Below, in pieces: positions 6,682-13,850 of a stretch of 13,850 nucleotides of DNA (within the stretch, counting starts at the first letter, position 1; the number at the start of each line of letters is the position of its first letter). A program made the position numbers and the translations under genes. The DNA comes from Promethearchaeota archaeon (lineage in GTDB: Archaea > Asgardarchaeota > Lokiarchaeia > Sigyniarchaeales > SOKP01). The stretch lies in the NCBI GenBank assembly GCA_030615235.1, contig JAUWZR010000040.1:1-13850 (forward strand). The letters run 5' to 3'. Below the pieces are notes generated by a model. That model ran no database searches. It was not told the DNA's origin and saw only the letters and a program-made list of their open reading frames with translations.

Positions 6682-8265
6682 TTAAAATCTATATTTATCA
6701 CCCACTTTAGGCAAAATAACATTTCCAGTTAAACCAAACTCTCGAAATGTTTCGGGATGTTCCGTATGTACGGGTATTATATTTTCGGCATCAATTCTTT
6801 GAAGAAAATCTATTAAATCATCAACGCTACAATGACCAGACGAATGAATTGTCTCACTTTTCGTAATGTTAAATCTCTCAAGCCACGCGTCTAATTTTTC
6901 TTCTTTAATTTTCATCTCATCACTAAAAGGATCTGTAGTTGAATTTAAAAAGAGTGTCGTTCCCGGTTTTTGATTTAAATCAATCAACTCACTTAGCATA
7001 AAATCATCGAGATAAAGTAAGTATTTATCAGGTTCTTTTTTGATGTCCTTATAAGATACATAATTGTCGATGTTAAAAATGTCATTCTGATATCCTTTAT
7101 AATCTGCGGATTCGAATTTACCCCAACTTTTTCTGGGTAAATATACTACTAAGTTTTTATCGCTATAATTGGGAAGCTCGTAGTCTTTATAATATTGTTT
7201 TATAGTATTCTCCTCCATATCATCAAGGCTCATTCTGAAACTATCAATAAAATGGAATATCTTAGGACTGATTGCGAACCTTCTATCGAATTTCTTAGCG
7301 AGTGAGTAATATAATAATATTCTATCAAGATTTCTGGCGGGAAACCTCACCAGGATTAATCCCGGATGGTCTTTTATGGTACTTTTTGACTGACTTTTTA
7401 CATAATTTTCAGATTGTTCATCATCGTGATAAGTTCCTTTCCTATAAGATTCTATACTGGGAACTCTTGTACCTTCCGTAATTATTGCTATTGGATTGGA
7501 ATTTCGAGCATGTGAAATGAAATTATTCACCCATTCGGAATGGAATCCATGTCTTTTAAAATCTCCCGTATAAATAACGCTTCTCCCGTCGTATTCAACT
7601 ATGTATGAGCCTGCACCAGGAATAGAGTGATCTGTTTGGTATTGAGTGATTTTAATCTCGCCCTTAGGAGAGTTAAAATGTATTGACTTGCCATCTTTAA
7701 CTATTTTTATTGGTCTTTTAATTTCTGATTGGTTGTAATCAGCTTTGGTTGCTCTCTTATATTCAATTTCACTACCATTACTTTGTCTTTTTTTTGGTAC
7801 GATTTTAAAAGTTTCATAAAAATTTAAAACTTCTCGTAATAGAGTGTCAGCTGAAGTATCAGTGAGATGCTCTATAATAGTTTTTGACATCCAATTTAAA
7901 TAAATCGGTGTATTTTGCTTAAGAAATCCCACAAATTTATAGTGGTCCATATGTGCGTGCGTAAGAAAAAAAGCATCAACAATATTTTCATTAGTAGTAA
8001 TAATTTTGTGTGGTTCTGAATTCAAAATATCAGAAAATGGAGTAATTAAATCGTTCCGGTATAATTTATTAATGGAGGGTATAAGACTTAAGTACAAATA
8101 ATCAATAATTCCATTCAATTTGCGAGGGTTAAGAAATTCAGAATAGTACCTTTGATTTTCGCCAAATGATAAACCAAAATCAAACAGGAATTTCTTATCT
8201 CCTACGCTTATGAAAATTTTGTTGCCACCAATCTCATTAACTCCACCTAAAATTTCAATTTCCAT
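6682..8265 (-). CDS. RNase J-like metallo-beta-lactamase-fold hydrolase (beta-CASP type)
   Basis: A 527-residue cytosolic metal-dependent hydrolase, probably a nuclease acting on RNA. The metal-binding motif is HAHMDH at residues 103-108, and the bridging aspartate lies in 'YTGDFKRHG' (Asp235). A beta-CASP-like middle includes 'AIITEGTRVPS', and the C-terminal block holds 'HSSGHCSVDDLIDFL' (474-488) and 'IIPVHTEHPETF' (His500, His503), as in RNase J and related enzymes. There is no KH or C-terminal RNase J domain, and the N-terminal half has an insertion of about 45 residues ('FLNPRKLNGIIDYL' onward) before the HxHxDH motif; I recall similar insertions in bacterial relatives. The ATG at 8265 gives the expected 'MEIEILGGVNEIGGN' first strand. 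A TATA-like stretch lies about 50 bases upstream. Substrate and exo/endo activity are unknown. Confidence 0.85.
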   Translation of the reverse strand: MEIEILGGVNEIGGNKIFISVGDKKFLFDFGLSFGENQRYYSEFLNPRKLNGIIDYLYLSLIPSINKLYRNDLITPFSDILNSEPHKIITTNENIVDAFFLTHAHMDHYKFVGFLKQNTPIYLNWMSKTIIEHLTDTSADTLLREVLNFYETFKIVPKKRQSNGSEIEYKRATKADYNQSEIKRPIKIVKDGKSIHFNSPKGEIKITQYQTDHSIPGAGSYIVEYDGRSVIYTGDFKRHGFHSEWVNNFISHARNSNPIAIITEGTRVPSIESYRKGTYHDDEQSENYVKSQSKSTIKDHPGLILVRFPARNLDRILLYYSLAKKFDRRFAISPKIFHFIDSFRMSLDDMEENTIKQYYKDYELPNYSDKNLVVYLPRKSWGKFESADYKGYQNDIFNIDNYVSYKDIKKEPDKYLLYLDDFMLSELIDLNQKPGTTLFLNSTTDPFSDEMKIKEEKLDAWLERFNITKSETIHSSGHCSVDDLIDFLQRIDAENIIPVHTEHPETFREFGLTGNVILPKVGDKYRF

Positions 8266-8311
8266 TTTCTTAAAAGAAAAAAGCCAAATTAAATAGTTTA
8301 AAACAATCCTA

Positions 8312-8326
8312 AATATAAATATATAA
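8312..8326 (-). promoter_or_regulatory. TATA-like promoter element for the RNase J-like gene
   Basis: On the minus strand the sequence around CTTATATATTTATATTTAG lies 47-61 bases before the ATG, a reasonable place for an archaeal TATA box with a leader of about 25-30 bases. The local A/T content is very high, so this is a weak call. Confidence 0.3.
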
Positions 8327-8452
8327 GAATTGAGATATAAAGCTTAGTAATTGGTTATATTAATTATCTTAAAGGAGTTCCCTTAATTTAACTACTAATA
8401 CTAGTTTGATTTATCGTTACTTCAATAAAAAAGAAAAGAAAGGATTATTTTA

Positions 8453-9043
8453 TCAAAAATTTTTCCCACACTTATTACAAAAGTTTGCTTTAAGAGGAAG
8501 TGTCGCACCACAATTTGGGCAAAATTTAGCACCGTTTTTTGTATTTTTGCTTTTTTCTTCGCTTGTAGAACCTTCTTGTTCCATTTTCTCGGATCTCTTC
8601 ACTCCATAACGTCCAATAACTGCGAGTACAGTCCCTGTAAATGCCATTCCCGAATTGAAAGTAAACAAGGCGCGGATTTGAGTCAAAATTAATTGTACCG
8701 GTGGATCTAGAGGTATACCAAAAGCGGCCACTGCCCATGTTATTGCGTATATAATTAATCCGAACATTCCAAAACTCGTAGCAATCATTATGATAATTTT
8801 ACCTACCCTCGTTAGGTGAATGAGTATCAAGAATGTTCCTACCAAAACGGAAATTCCCCCGTAAAGTGCAATGTATTCTAATATCGTCAAGATAGCTCGC
8901 ACAAAAGGTAGAAATTCTGCACCTACGTAAGGTTCAGCAAGAGCATAAAGATATTGATAAAAAACTGCGCTTCCTGTGGCTGAAGCAATAATCATCAAGA
9001 CCCCGCCTAAAATACATAAGAAAATCCACAATTTATTTTTCAT
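8453..9043 (-). CDS. Multi-pass membrane protein with C-terminal zinc ribbon
   Basis: A protein of 196 residues with no function I recognise. The first 150 residues hold about four hydrophobic segments (for example 'IFLCILGGVLMIIASATGS', 'GISVLVGTFLILIHL' and 'IIIMIATSFGMFGLIIYAI'). A charged linker ('KRSEKMEQEG') then leads to a zinc ribbon with the pairs CPNC and CNKC (Cys175, 178, 189, 192), presumably in the cytosol. Such short zinc-ribbon tails on membrane proteins are frequent in Asgard genomes and may mediate protein or nucleic-acid contacts. I chose the ATG at 9043; a GTG at 9052 is in frame and would add three residues, but its GTGAG is better read as the ribosome-binding sequence for the ATG. 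It may be single, with gaps of roughly 190 bases on both sides. Confidence 0.75.
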   Translation of the reverse strand: MKNKLWIFLCILGGVLMIIASATGSAVFYQYLYALAEPYVGAEFLPFVRAILTILEYIALYGGISVLVGTFLILIHLTRVGKIIIMIATSFGMFGLIIYAITWAVAAFGIPLDPPVQLILTQIRALFTFNSGMAFTGTVLAVIGRYGVKRSEKMEQEGSTSEEKSKNTKNGAKFCPNCGATLPLKANFCNKCGKNF

Positions 9044-9124
9044 TAATCTCACTTTTTTAATGCATGTAATTTAGATATAATAATAAATGAAAATATAATA
9101 ATATCATCTTAATATTTTAAATAA

Positions 9125-9156
9125 CGATTAGATTATAGGTTAGCTAACTTTAATCG
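9125..9156. repeat. Nested inverted repeats upstream of the zinc-ribbon membrane protein gene
   Basis: A perfect 10-base palindrome GTTAGCTAAC (9139-9148) lies inside a CGATTA (9125-9130) and TAATCG (9151-9156) pair. It is 82-113 bases upstream of the membrane-protein start and about 95 bases past the fdhD stop. The rest of the 9053-9248 spacer shows only AT-rich sequence. Confidence 0.3.
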
Positions 9157-9248
9157 AATATTAATATATGAGTAATAGTTATACCAAATTTGTTTTGAAA
9201 AAAGGATTCAAATTAATAAGATGCTTGTATCAACTTATACTTACTCAA

Positions 9249-10058
9249 TTAGATTTTTATTCTGTTTGGGTTTGTATAAATGTTCATTCTTTTACCTCGA
9301 GCAAAACCAATTAATGTAATTCCATAAGAAAAAGCTAGTCTAATACCGGATTCAATGGCGGCTGAAAGAGATGCCACTATAGGGATCTGTGCCCTCACCG
9401 CTTTCAAAACTGAATCACCTGTCAAGCGACCAGTCGAGGTTAAAATTTTATTATTGAATGGCTCCTTTTTTAATAGTAACGCTCCAATAACTTTATCTAT
9501 AGCGTTATGTCTTCCAATATCTTCGCTCACAGCGACAAGGTTTCCTTCTAGGCCGAATATTGCAGCACCATGACACCCACCCGTTTCTTTAAATAGTGGA
9601 GTTTCTTTTTGCATTTTGATCATCGCAGAAAATATAATATCAGAGTCGAGAATAATGCTTTCTTTCGAATGATCGGAATTTTTTACTTCCTCTAATTTAT
9701 CTTTAATCAAATTACGCCAAGGAGAAGGAATTCCACAAGTAGTATCAATGACCCTACTAACTGGATTCATTTCCAAAATTTTAGAGTTAAAATCTATAGA
9801 GTCTACCAACTCGACATAAACCCGACCTTTTAAATTATCAATTTTTATTATATTAATATCGTCTATTTCATTTATAATTCCGATAGAAAATAAGAAACCT
9901 ACCGTTAATTCCTTCAAATCCTTATTTAGACATATAATATTTACCAAAGGTTCTGAATTGACAAAAATATCAATTGGACTTTCTATTAGGACGGTGTCCA
10001 ATTCTTCTTTTTTTTCTTCCTTGTGAACTCTGGTAATATTAACTTTTCTTTGAAACAC
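9249..10058 (-). CDS. fdhD: Formate dehydrogenase accessory sulfurtransferase FdhD
   Basis: FdhD carries sulfur from a cysteine desulfurase to the bis-pterin molybdenum or tungsten cofactor, a step needed to activate formate dehydrogenases and possibly the related formylmethanofuran dehydrogenase. The 269 residues match the family: 'KELTVGFLFSIGII', 'ETGGCHGAAIF' (158-168), 'VSEDIGRHNAIDKVIGALL', 'ILTSTGRLTGDSVLKAVRA' and the 'GITLIGFARGKRMNIYT' end. The sulfur-carrying loop reads T107-C108-G109-I110-P111: Cys108 is kept, but the second cysteine of the CxxC found in E. coli FdhD is missing. Another cysteine, Cys162, sits in the TGGxH motif. The start is a GTG, preceded by AAGG on the minus strand (10067-10070), with no better ATG upstream. 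A perfect dyad lies about 52 bases upstream. No formate dehydrogenase gene is in the window; fwdC is nearby on the same strand. Confidence 0.93.
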   Translation of the reverse strand: MFQRKVNITRVHKEEKKEELDTVLIESPIDIFVNSEPLVNIICLNKDLKELTVGFLFSIGIINEIDDINIIKIDNLKGRVYVELVDSIDFNSKILEMNPVSRVIDTTCGIPSPWRNLIKDKLEEVKNSDHSKESIILDSDIIFSAMIKMQKETPLFKETGGCHGAAIFGLEGNLVAVSEDIGRHNAIDKVIGALLLKKEPFNNKILTSTGRLTGDSVLKAVRAQIPIVASLSAAIESGIRLAFSYGITLIGFARGKRMNIYTNPNRIKI

Positions 10059-10109
10059 GATACTAACCTTTTCTTATTGTAGGTAGATAATCAAGACTGC
10101 TTAAATAAA

Positions 10110-10129
10110 TATTGATTACATAATCAATA
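10110..10129. promoter_or_regulatory. Perfect 9-bp dyad upstream of fdhD, candidate operator
   Basis: TATTGATTA (10110-10118), CA, TAATCAATA (10121-10129). It lies 52-71 bases before the fdhD GTG and directly abuts an AT-rich TATA-like stretch (10101-10109, TTTATTTAA on the minus strand). That placing suits a dimeric helix-turn-helix regulator blocking promoter access. It is also 95-114 bases beyond the stop of the surface-protein gene, so a 3'-end hairpin is the alternative. Confidence 0.45.
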
Positions 10130-10223
10130 AAATCAACTTTTATTCTTTATAAATCCACTAATAAATACAAATTGATATAAAAATATAAAACAAAACTGAA
10201 AATAAAAAAAGTTTGTAAACGAT

Positions 10224-13200
10224 TTAATCCCATAGACTTCCGATTCTTCTTACTTCCTTATCGCTCGTTCTATGAAATTTCCGTCTTTTAACTATAATCA
10301 CAATCGCCACAATTGCTATAGCAGCAACGCCAATAATAGTGAGCACTAAAGGATTTGTTAAGAATGCTATTAAGTCGAATACTTCCGGTACGACTCTATT
10401 TAACGTAATACTATCCGATGATATCCTTCCAAGGCTATCGTTAGCATAGAATATAATCGTAACTACTCCTTCTGAAAGAGAATCCCACGCGGCTTGGTCA
10501 ATAGTTATATAATTAGTTCCAATGGTGGCTGTAAATTCGAATGTGTAAGTAGTTCCTACAATAGAATACCAAGTAGTGTCGAGTGTTGCATCATTAATAA
10601 TTAAAGTAATTTGTGGAGCGGAAGTACTTGTCGCATTAGGTAAAGGATGCACAATATCGACTATAGGTGCAGAAATATCTTTAATAAGATTTACCGAGTA
10701 GAGACTATTTAGATTTCCTGCGGTATCGTTAGCAAAGAACTCTATTGTAAACGAACCTTCTGGTAAAGCATTCCAGATCAATAGGTTTAATAGCTGATCG
10801 GTATTGTTAGCTGATAAAGGTAATATTATAACCGTTATACCCACTCTGTACCAAATCGAATGTACATTCACATCGTTTACTGTGATGTTAATATAAGGTG
10901 GAGTTCCTATTGTGTCATCGTCTACTGGAAGATTTACCTTAATTGTTGGAATAATTTTATCTACTCTTACTAGAATTGAATCAAATGCTTCGTTACCAAC
11001 TAAATCATTTGCATAGAAGTAGATTGTCACTGTTCCATTGAGAACAGAATCCCAAGCTAGTTGATTAAAGGTTCCGTTAACTAAGAATGTATAGTTATTC
11101 AATCCGTTATCAAGGGTATACCACATCGTATCTAGAATGGGGTCATCGATTTCGACAATAAAACTTGGTGAATTTACCCCAAGTAATTGAAGTAATGTTG
11201 GAGAAACAAGATTAACAGTTGGAGCGACTGTATCTTTATTGATTAACCTTATACTAGAAGCAAAATTACCTACCGTGTCGTTTGCATAGAACCTTATCGT
11301 TACAGGGCCATCAGAGAGAGCTGTCCAGTTGTTCTGATCGATAGTTCCATTACTTAAAAATGTAATATTCACACCTCCATTGAGTGAATACCACATTGTA
11401 TCAAGATCGTCATCGATTATCTCAACAATAAAGTCTGGAGCCATTATTCCAAAATAAGAGTCTGAAGTTGGTGAAACTATGTTTATTACTGGTGCGTCAG
11501 CATTTTTATTAAAATTGACTGAAGTAGAATTAAAGTGACCAAAAGTATCGTTAGCAAAAAATGTTAAGGTCACTAGACCATTAGCAAGCGCCGTCCAATT
11601 ATTCTGATCGATAGTTCCATTATTCACAAATGTAATATTCACACCTCCATTGAGGTTATACCACATTATATGAAGGGTATCATCGTCAATTTCTATGATA
11701 AAATTTGGTGCCGCTACCCCAAATGTTTGACCAGGGAGTGGAGAAATGATATTAAAAGTTGGAACAGCCGTATCTTTATTGATTAGCCTTATATCAGAAC
11801 CAATATTACCTGCTGAGTCATTTGCGTAGAAAATAATCGTTACAGGACCATCAAAAAGAGCCGTCCAGTTGTTCTGATCGATGGTTCCGTTTGCCAGGAA
11901 TATAATGTTCGCACCTCCATTAAGCGTATACCACATAGTATGTATAGGACTATCAGAGTCGCTTATTTCCACGATATAGCCTGGAGCATTCGCGTCAAAA
12001 TATTCTCCTCCTGTCGGGGAAGTAATAGTCACGGTTGGATCGGTTGCATCTTTATTCACGTTCACCGTATCAAAATCAACATTTCCAGCAGAGTCGTTCG
12101 CATAAAATATAATCGTTACTGGACCGTTTACAAGAGCCGTCCAGTTGTTCTGATCGATGGTTCCGTTTGCCAGGAATATAATGTTCGCACCTCCATTAAG
12201 CGTATACCACATCGTATCTATAGGACTCTCGGAATCGCTTATTTCCACGACAAAATCTGGTGCAGTTGCGCCAAAATATTCTCCTCCTGTCGGGGAAGTA
12301 ATGGAAACTGTTGGGTTGCCCGTGTCTTTATTCACAACGACTTGAGCAGAATTCGCATTACCAGCGGAATCGTTTGCGTAAAATATAATCGTTACTGGAC
12401 CGTTTACAAGAGCCGTCCAGTTGTTCTGATCGATGGTTCCGTTTGCCAGGAATATAATGTTCGCACCTCCATTGAGCGTATACCACATCGTATCTATAGG
12501 ACTCTCGGAATCGCTTATTTCCACGACAAAATCTGGTGCAGTTGCGTCAAAATATTCTCCCCCTGTCGGGGAAGTAATGGAAACAGATGGGTTGCCCGCA
12601 TCTTTATTCACGACCACCGTATCTGAATCACTATTTCCCGCAGAATCGTTTGCGTAAAAAATAATCGTTACTGGACCATTTGCAAGAGCTGTCCAGTTGT
12701 TCTGATCGATAGTTCCGTTTGCTAAGAATGTAATGTTCGCACCTCCATTGAGCGTATACCACATCGTATCTATAGAACTCCCAGAATCACTTATTTCCAC
12801 GACATAATCAGGAGCAGTAGCGTTAAAATACTCTCCCCCTGCTGGCGTAGTAACGATAACTACTGGAGCAACAATGTCTTTATTAACAGTTACTGACGCA
12901 GTTTCAATTTCAGAGATACTATTATTTGCATAGAAATTTATAGTTACTGGACCATCTACGAGAGCCGTCCAATTGTTCTGGTCGATTGTCCCATTAACTA
13001 TAAAGGTAATATTCGTACCTCCATTGAGGTTATACCACATCGTATCTATAGGATTAACGGGGTCATCTATCTCGACAACAAAATCTGGCGCTGTAGCACT
13101 AAAATTATCGTTAGTGGTGGGTGAAACTATGTTAATTGAAATTGCTGCTGATCTTGGTAATTTATCATCAAAAATGTAGTTTCCTTGAGGAGAGTAATTA

Positions 13201-13292
13201 TTCGCAAAGTTCACGGAAATGAACAGTAGAGTAAGTACACCAAATAAGACTAACAATTGAATTTCTTTGGTTTTAATATTTAATTTTTTCAT
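10224..13292 (-). CDS. Large membrane-anchored surface protein with ten Ig-like repeats
   Basis: A 1022-residue protein of unknown specific function, probably part of the cell envelope. The N-terminus has a signal/anchor segment (about 11-30, 'IQLLVLFGVLTLLFISVNFA'). Ten Ig-like repeats of 90-93 residues follow, each with a 'SPT..G..F....PDF.VEI.D' strand, 'DTMWYTLNGG', 'NGTIDQNNWTAL' and 'VTI.FYANDSAGN'. Repeats 2-5 are nearly identical; 8-10 have drifted most. The C-terminus is a membrane helix (about 982-1001) followed by a basic tail, 'KRRKFHRTSDKEVRR', so the repeats should face outside. Most repeats carry several N-x-S/T sequons (NGT, NWT, NDS), consistent with heavy N-glycosylation. 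No catalytic domain is visible; adhesion, a stalk or a structural role are possible. The long frame readable at 11940-12626 on the other strand is an artefact of the repeats. Confidence 0.88.
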   Translation of the reverse strand: MKKLNIKTKEIQLLVLFGVLTLLFISVNFANNYSPQGNYIFDDKLPRSAAISINIVSPTTNDNFSATAPDFVVEIDDPVNPIDTMWYNLNGGTNITFIVNGTIDQNNWTALVDGPVTINFYANNSISEIETASVTVNKDIVAPVVIVTTPAGGEYFNATAPDYVVEISDSGSSIDTMWYTLNGGANITFLANGTIDQNNWTALANGPVTIIFYANDSAGNSDSDTVVVNKDAGNPSVSITSPTGGEYFDATAPDFVVEISDSESPIDTMWYTLNGGANIIFLANGTIDQNNWTALVNGPVTIIFYANDSAGNANSAQVVVNKDTGNPTVSITSPTGGEYFGATAPDFVVEISDSESPIDTMWYTLNGGANIIFLANGTIDQNNWTALVNGPVTIIFYANDSAGNVDFDTVNVNKDATDPTVTITSPTGGEYFDANAPGYIVEISDSDSPIHTMWYTLNGGANIIFLANGTIDQNNWTALFDGPVTIIFYANDSAGNIGSDIRLINKDTAVPTFNIISPLPGQTFGVAAPNFIIEIDDDTLHIMWYNLNGGVNITFVNNGTIDQNNWTALANGLVTLTFFANDTFGHFNSTSVNFNKNADAPVINIVSPTSDSYFGIMAPDFIVEIIDDDLDTMWYSLNGGVNITFLSNGTIDQNNWTALSDGPVTIRFYANDTVGNFASSIRLINKDTVAPTVNLVSPTLLQLLGVNSPSFIVEIDDPILDTMWYTLDNGLNNYTFLVNGTFNQLAWDSVLNGTVTIYFYANDLVGNEAFDSILVRVDKIIPTIKVNLPVDDDTIGTPPYINITVNDVNVHSIWYRVGITVIILPLSANNTDQLLNLLIWNALPEGSFTIEFFANDTAGNLNSLYSVNLIKDISAPIVDIVHPLPNATSTSAPQITLIINDATLDTTWYSIVGTTYTFEFTATIGTNYITIDQAAWDSLSEGVVTIIFYANDSLGRISSDSITLNRVVPEVFDLIAFLTNPLVLTIIGVAAIAIVAIVIIVKRRKFHRTSDKEVRRIGSLWD
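11865..12968. repeat. Tandem 276-base DNA repeats within the surface-protein gene
   Basis: The stretch CCA(G/A)TTGTTCTG recurs at 11865, 12141, 12417, 12693 and 12969, exactly 276 bases (92 codons) apart. Spacing falls to 270 bases for the next two units to the left (11595, 11325). Between 12111-12335 and 12387-12611 I count only about seven differences in 225 bases. Such units can expand, contract or be mis-assembled. Confidence 0.85.
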
Positions 13293-13308
13293 CTGTAAAA
13301 CACTAATT

Positions 13309-13316
13309 TTTATAAA
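13309..13316 (-). promoter_or_regulatory. TATA-like box just upstream of the surface-protein gene
   Basis: TTTATAAA on the minus strand is centred about 20 bases before the ATG. If used, transcripts would have almost no leader; the spacing is slightly short for that, so the real box may instead lie in the AT-rich stretch farther upstream. Confidence 0.3.
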
Positions 13317-13475
13317 CGAATTTCTACTTAGAAGAATTTAAGAAATTTATCAATATTAATTTTAGCTATCTGATTATCTAAACAGCACTTTAATATTGTA
13401 TTCTAGGGTTTTTTTTTAGAAATTACAACAAAATCAAAATTGAAACAGAAAGAGTTAGAAATAAAGTCCTTTAAT

Positions 13476-13483
13476 AAAAAAAA
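13476..13483 (-). terminator. Oligo-T terminator directly after fwdC
   Basis: On the minus strand eight T's follow the TAA stop immediately. This would separate fwdC transcripts from the surface-protein gene 191 bases downstream. Confidence 0.5.
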
Positions 13484-13850
13484 TTAAGCAGCAATATATA
13501 GCCTTCCATTGGTTTCTTTCTTAATTGTATGGTCTCCGCTGTATTCCGTAAATTTACCTTTAATTATTTCGCCGTTAGGGAGTTGAACTTCTTTAACTTC
13601 GCCAACTTTCTTATAAGAAGGTAAGAGCCTTGAAACCTTTCCTTTAATAACAATATTTCCCCATGCTTGGTCAGCGCCCACACATCGGTCGACATCTCCT
13701 TCAACAACGATAGTTCCACCATGATTGTGAATCCCTAAGAACGAATCGGCGCTTCCACAGTATAAGGTTGGCCACTTGTTTGAGGGTTTAGAACTTTTAG
13801 CCCATAACATTGATTCTACGCCTACCCTTCCTTTGACTTTTATCGTGCCA
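13484..13850 (-). CDS. fwdC: Formylmethanofuran dehydrogenase subunit C, C-terminal part (runs off the window)
   Basis: The last 122 residues of a FwdC/FmdC-type protein; the frame stays open to the window edge, so the N-terminal half lies outside. It shows the glycine-rich beta-helix typical of this subunit and of the glutamate synthase C-terminal domain: 'GTIKVKGRVGVESM' at the edge, then 'NHGGTIVVEGDVDRCVGADQ' and 'WGNIVIKGKVSRLLPSYKKV'. The end, 'GKFTEYSGDHTIKKETNGRLYIAA', fits FwdC rather than glutamate synthase. The complex reduces CO2 to a formyl group on methanofuran (or the reverse), the entry step of the archaeal Wood-Ljungdahl methyl branch. The other fwd subunits would be expected upstream, beyond 13850. 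The nearby fdhD could serve its molybdenum or tungsten cofactor (inference). Confidence 0.85.
   Translation of the reverse strand, partial: GTIKVKGRVGVESMLWAKSSKPSNKWPTLYCGSADSFLGIHNHGGTIVVEGDVDRCVGADQAWGNIVIKGKVSRLLPSYKKVGEVKEVQLPNGEIIKGKFTEYSGDHTIKKETNGRLYIAA

Noticed and set aside
8406..8609. Small + strand open frame with AAAGGAG upstream at 8371-8377
   Set aside because: The AAAGGAG is about 30 bases from the ATG, too far for ribosome binding, and most of the frame is antisense to the zinc-ribbon coding sequence.
11940..12626. Long open frame on the + strand (228 codons)
   Set aside because: It runs antisense through the Ig-like repeats; its own repetitive translation simply mirrors the 276-base DNA repeats and resembles no protein family I know.
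1..13850. CRISPR arrays, tRNA or rRNA genes, insertion sequences
   Set aside because: Looking through the spacers I saw no regularly spaced direct repeats outside the surface-protein gene, no tRNA cloverleaf motifs and no transposase-like frames.

Overview
The window looks like a chromosomal segment of an AT-rich archaeon, most likely an Asgard archaeon of the Lokiarchaeia. This is inference from gene content. The right edge carries the end of a formylmethanofuran dehydrogenase subunit C, an archaeal C1 enzyme. There is also an HdrB-type heterodisulfide reductase subunit, an FdhD, a membrane protein with a C-terminal zinc ribbon, and a large surface protein built from Ig-like repeats with a 'DTMWYTLNGG' core that I associate with Lokiarchaeal proteins. 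Several genes end in bare oligo-T tracts, as archaeal genes do. These sit beside bacterial-looking acyl-CoA enzymes (acetoacetyl-CoA synthetase, acyl-CoA dehydrogenase).

Left part (1-2811, + strand): a zone of damaged genes. It starts with what looks like the C-terminal remnant of a TetR-type regulator. Next comes a full-length acetoacetyl-CoA synthetase gene whose reading frame is broken at one point only, by a short hairpin-forming insertion carrying an in-frame TAA. The insertion is flanked by identical ATG codons. About 180 bases after this gene lies a relic of the C-terminal end of a second synthetase.

Middle (2860-8265): an Eis-like GNAT acetyltransferase (-) is divergent from an acyl-CoA dehydrogenase (+), with palindromes in the short shared promoter region. 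The dehydrogenase converges on an hdrB-like gene (-). Behind that is a large beta-CASP/RNase J-like metallo-beta-lactamase gene (-).

Right part (8453-13850, all - strand): a zinc-ribbon membrane protein, fdhD preceded by a perfect 9-bp dyad, a 1022-residue membrane-anchored surface protein with ten Ig-like repeats (four of them very similar at DNA level), and the 3' part of fwdC.

Functionally, the synthetase and dehydrogenase suggest acyl-CoA turnover. HdrB, FdhD and FwdC fit the electron-transfer and formyl-level steps of an archaeal Wood-Ljungdahl pathway. They are scattered single genes with gaps of roughly 100-200 bases rather than one operon. The observation most worth following up is the 27-base hairpin gap in the synthetase gene. 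It has the layout of a translational bypass site, although simple pseudogene formation remains a serious alternative.
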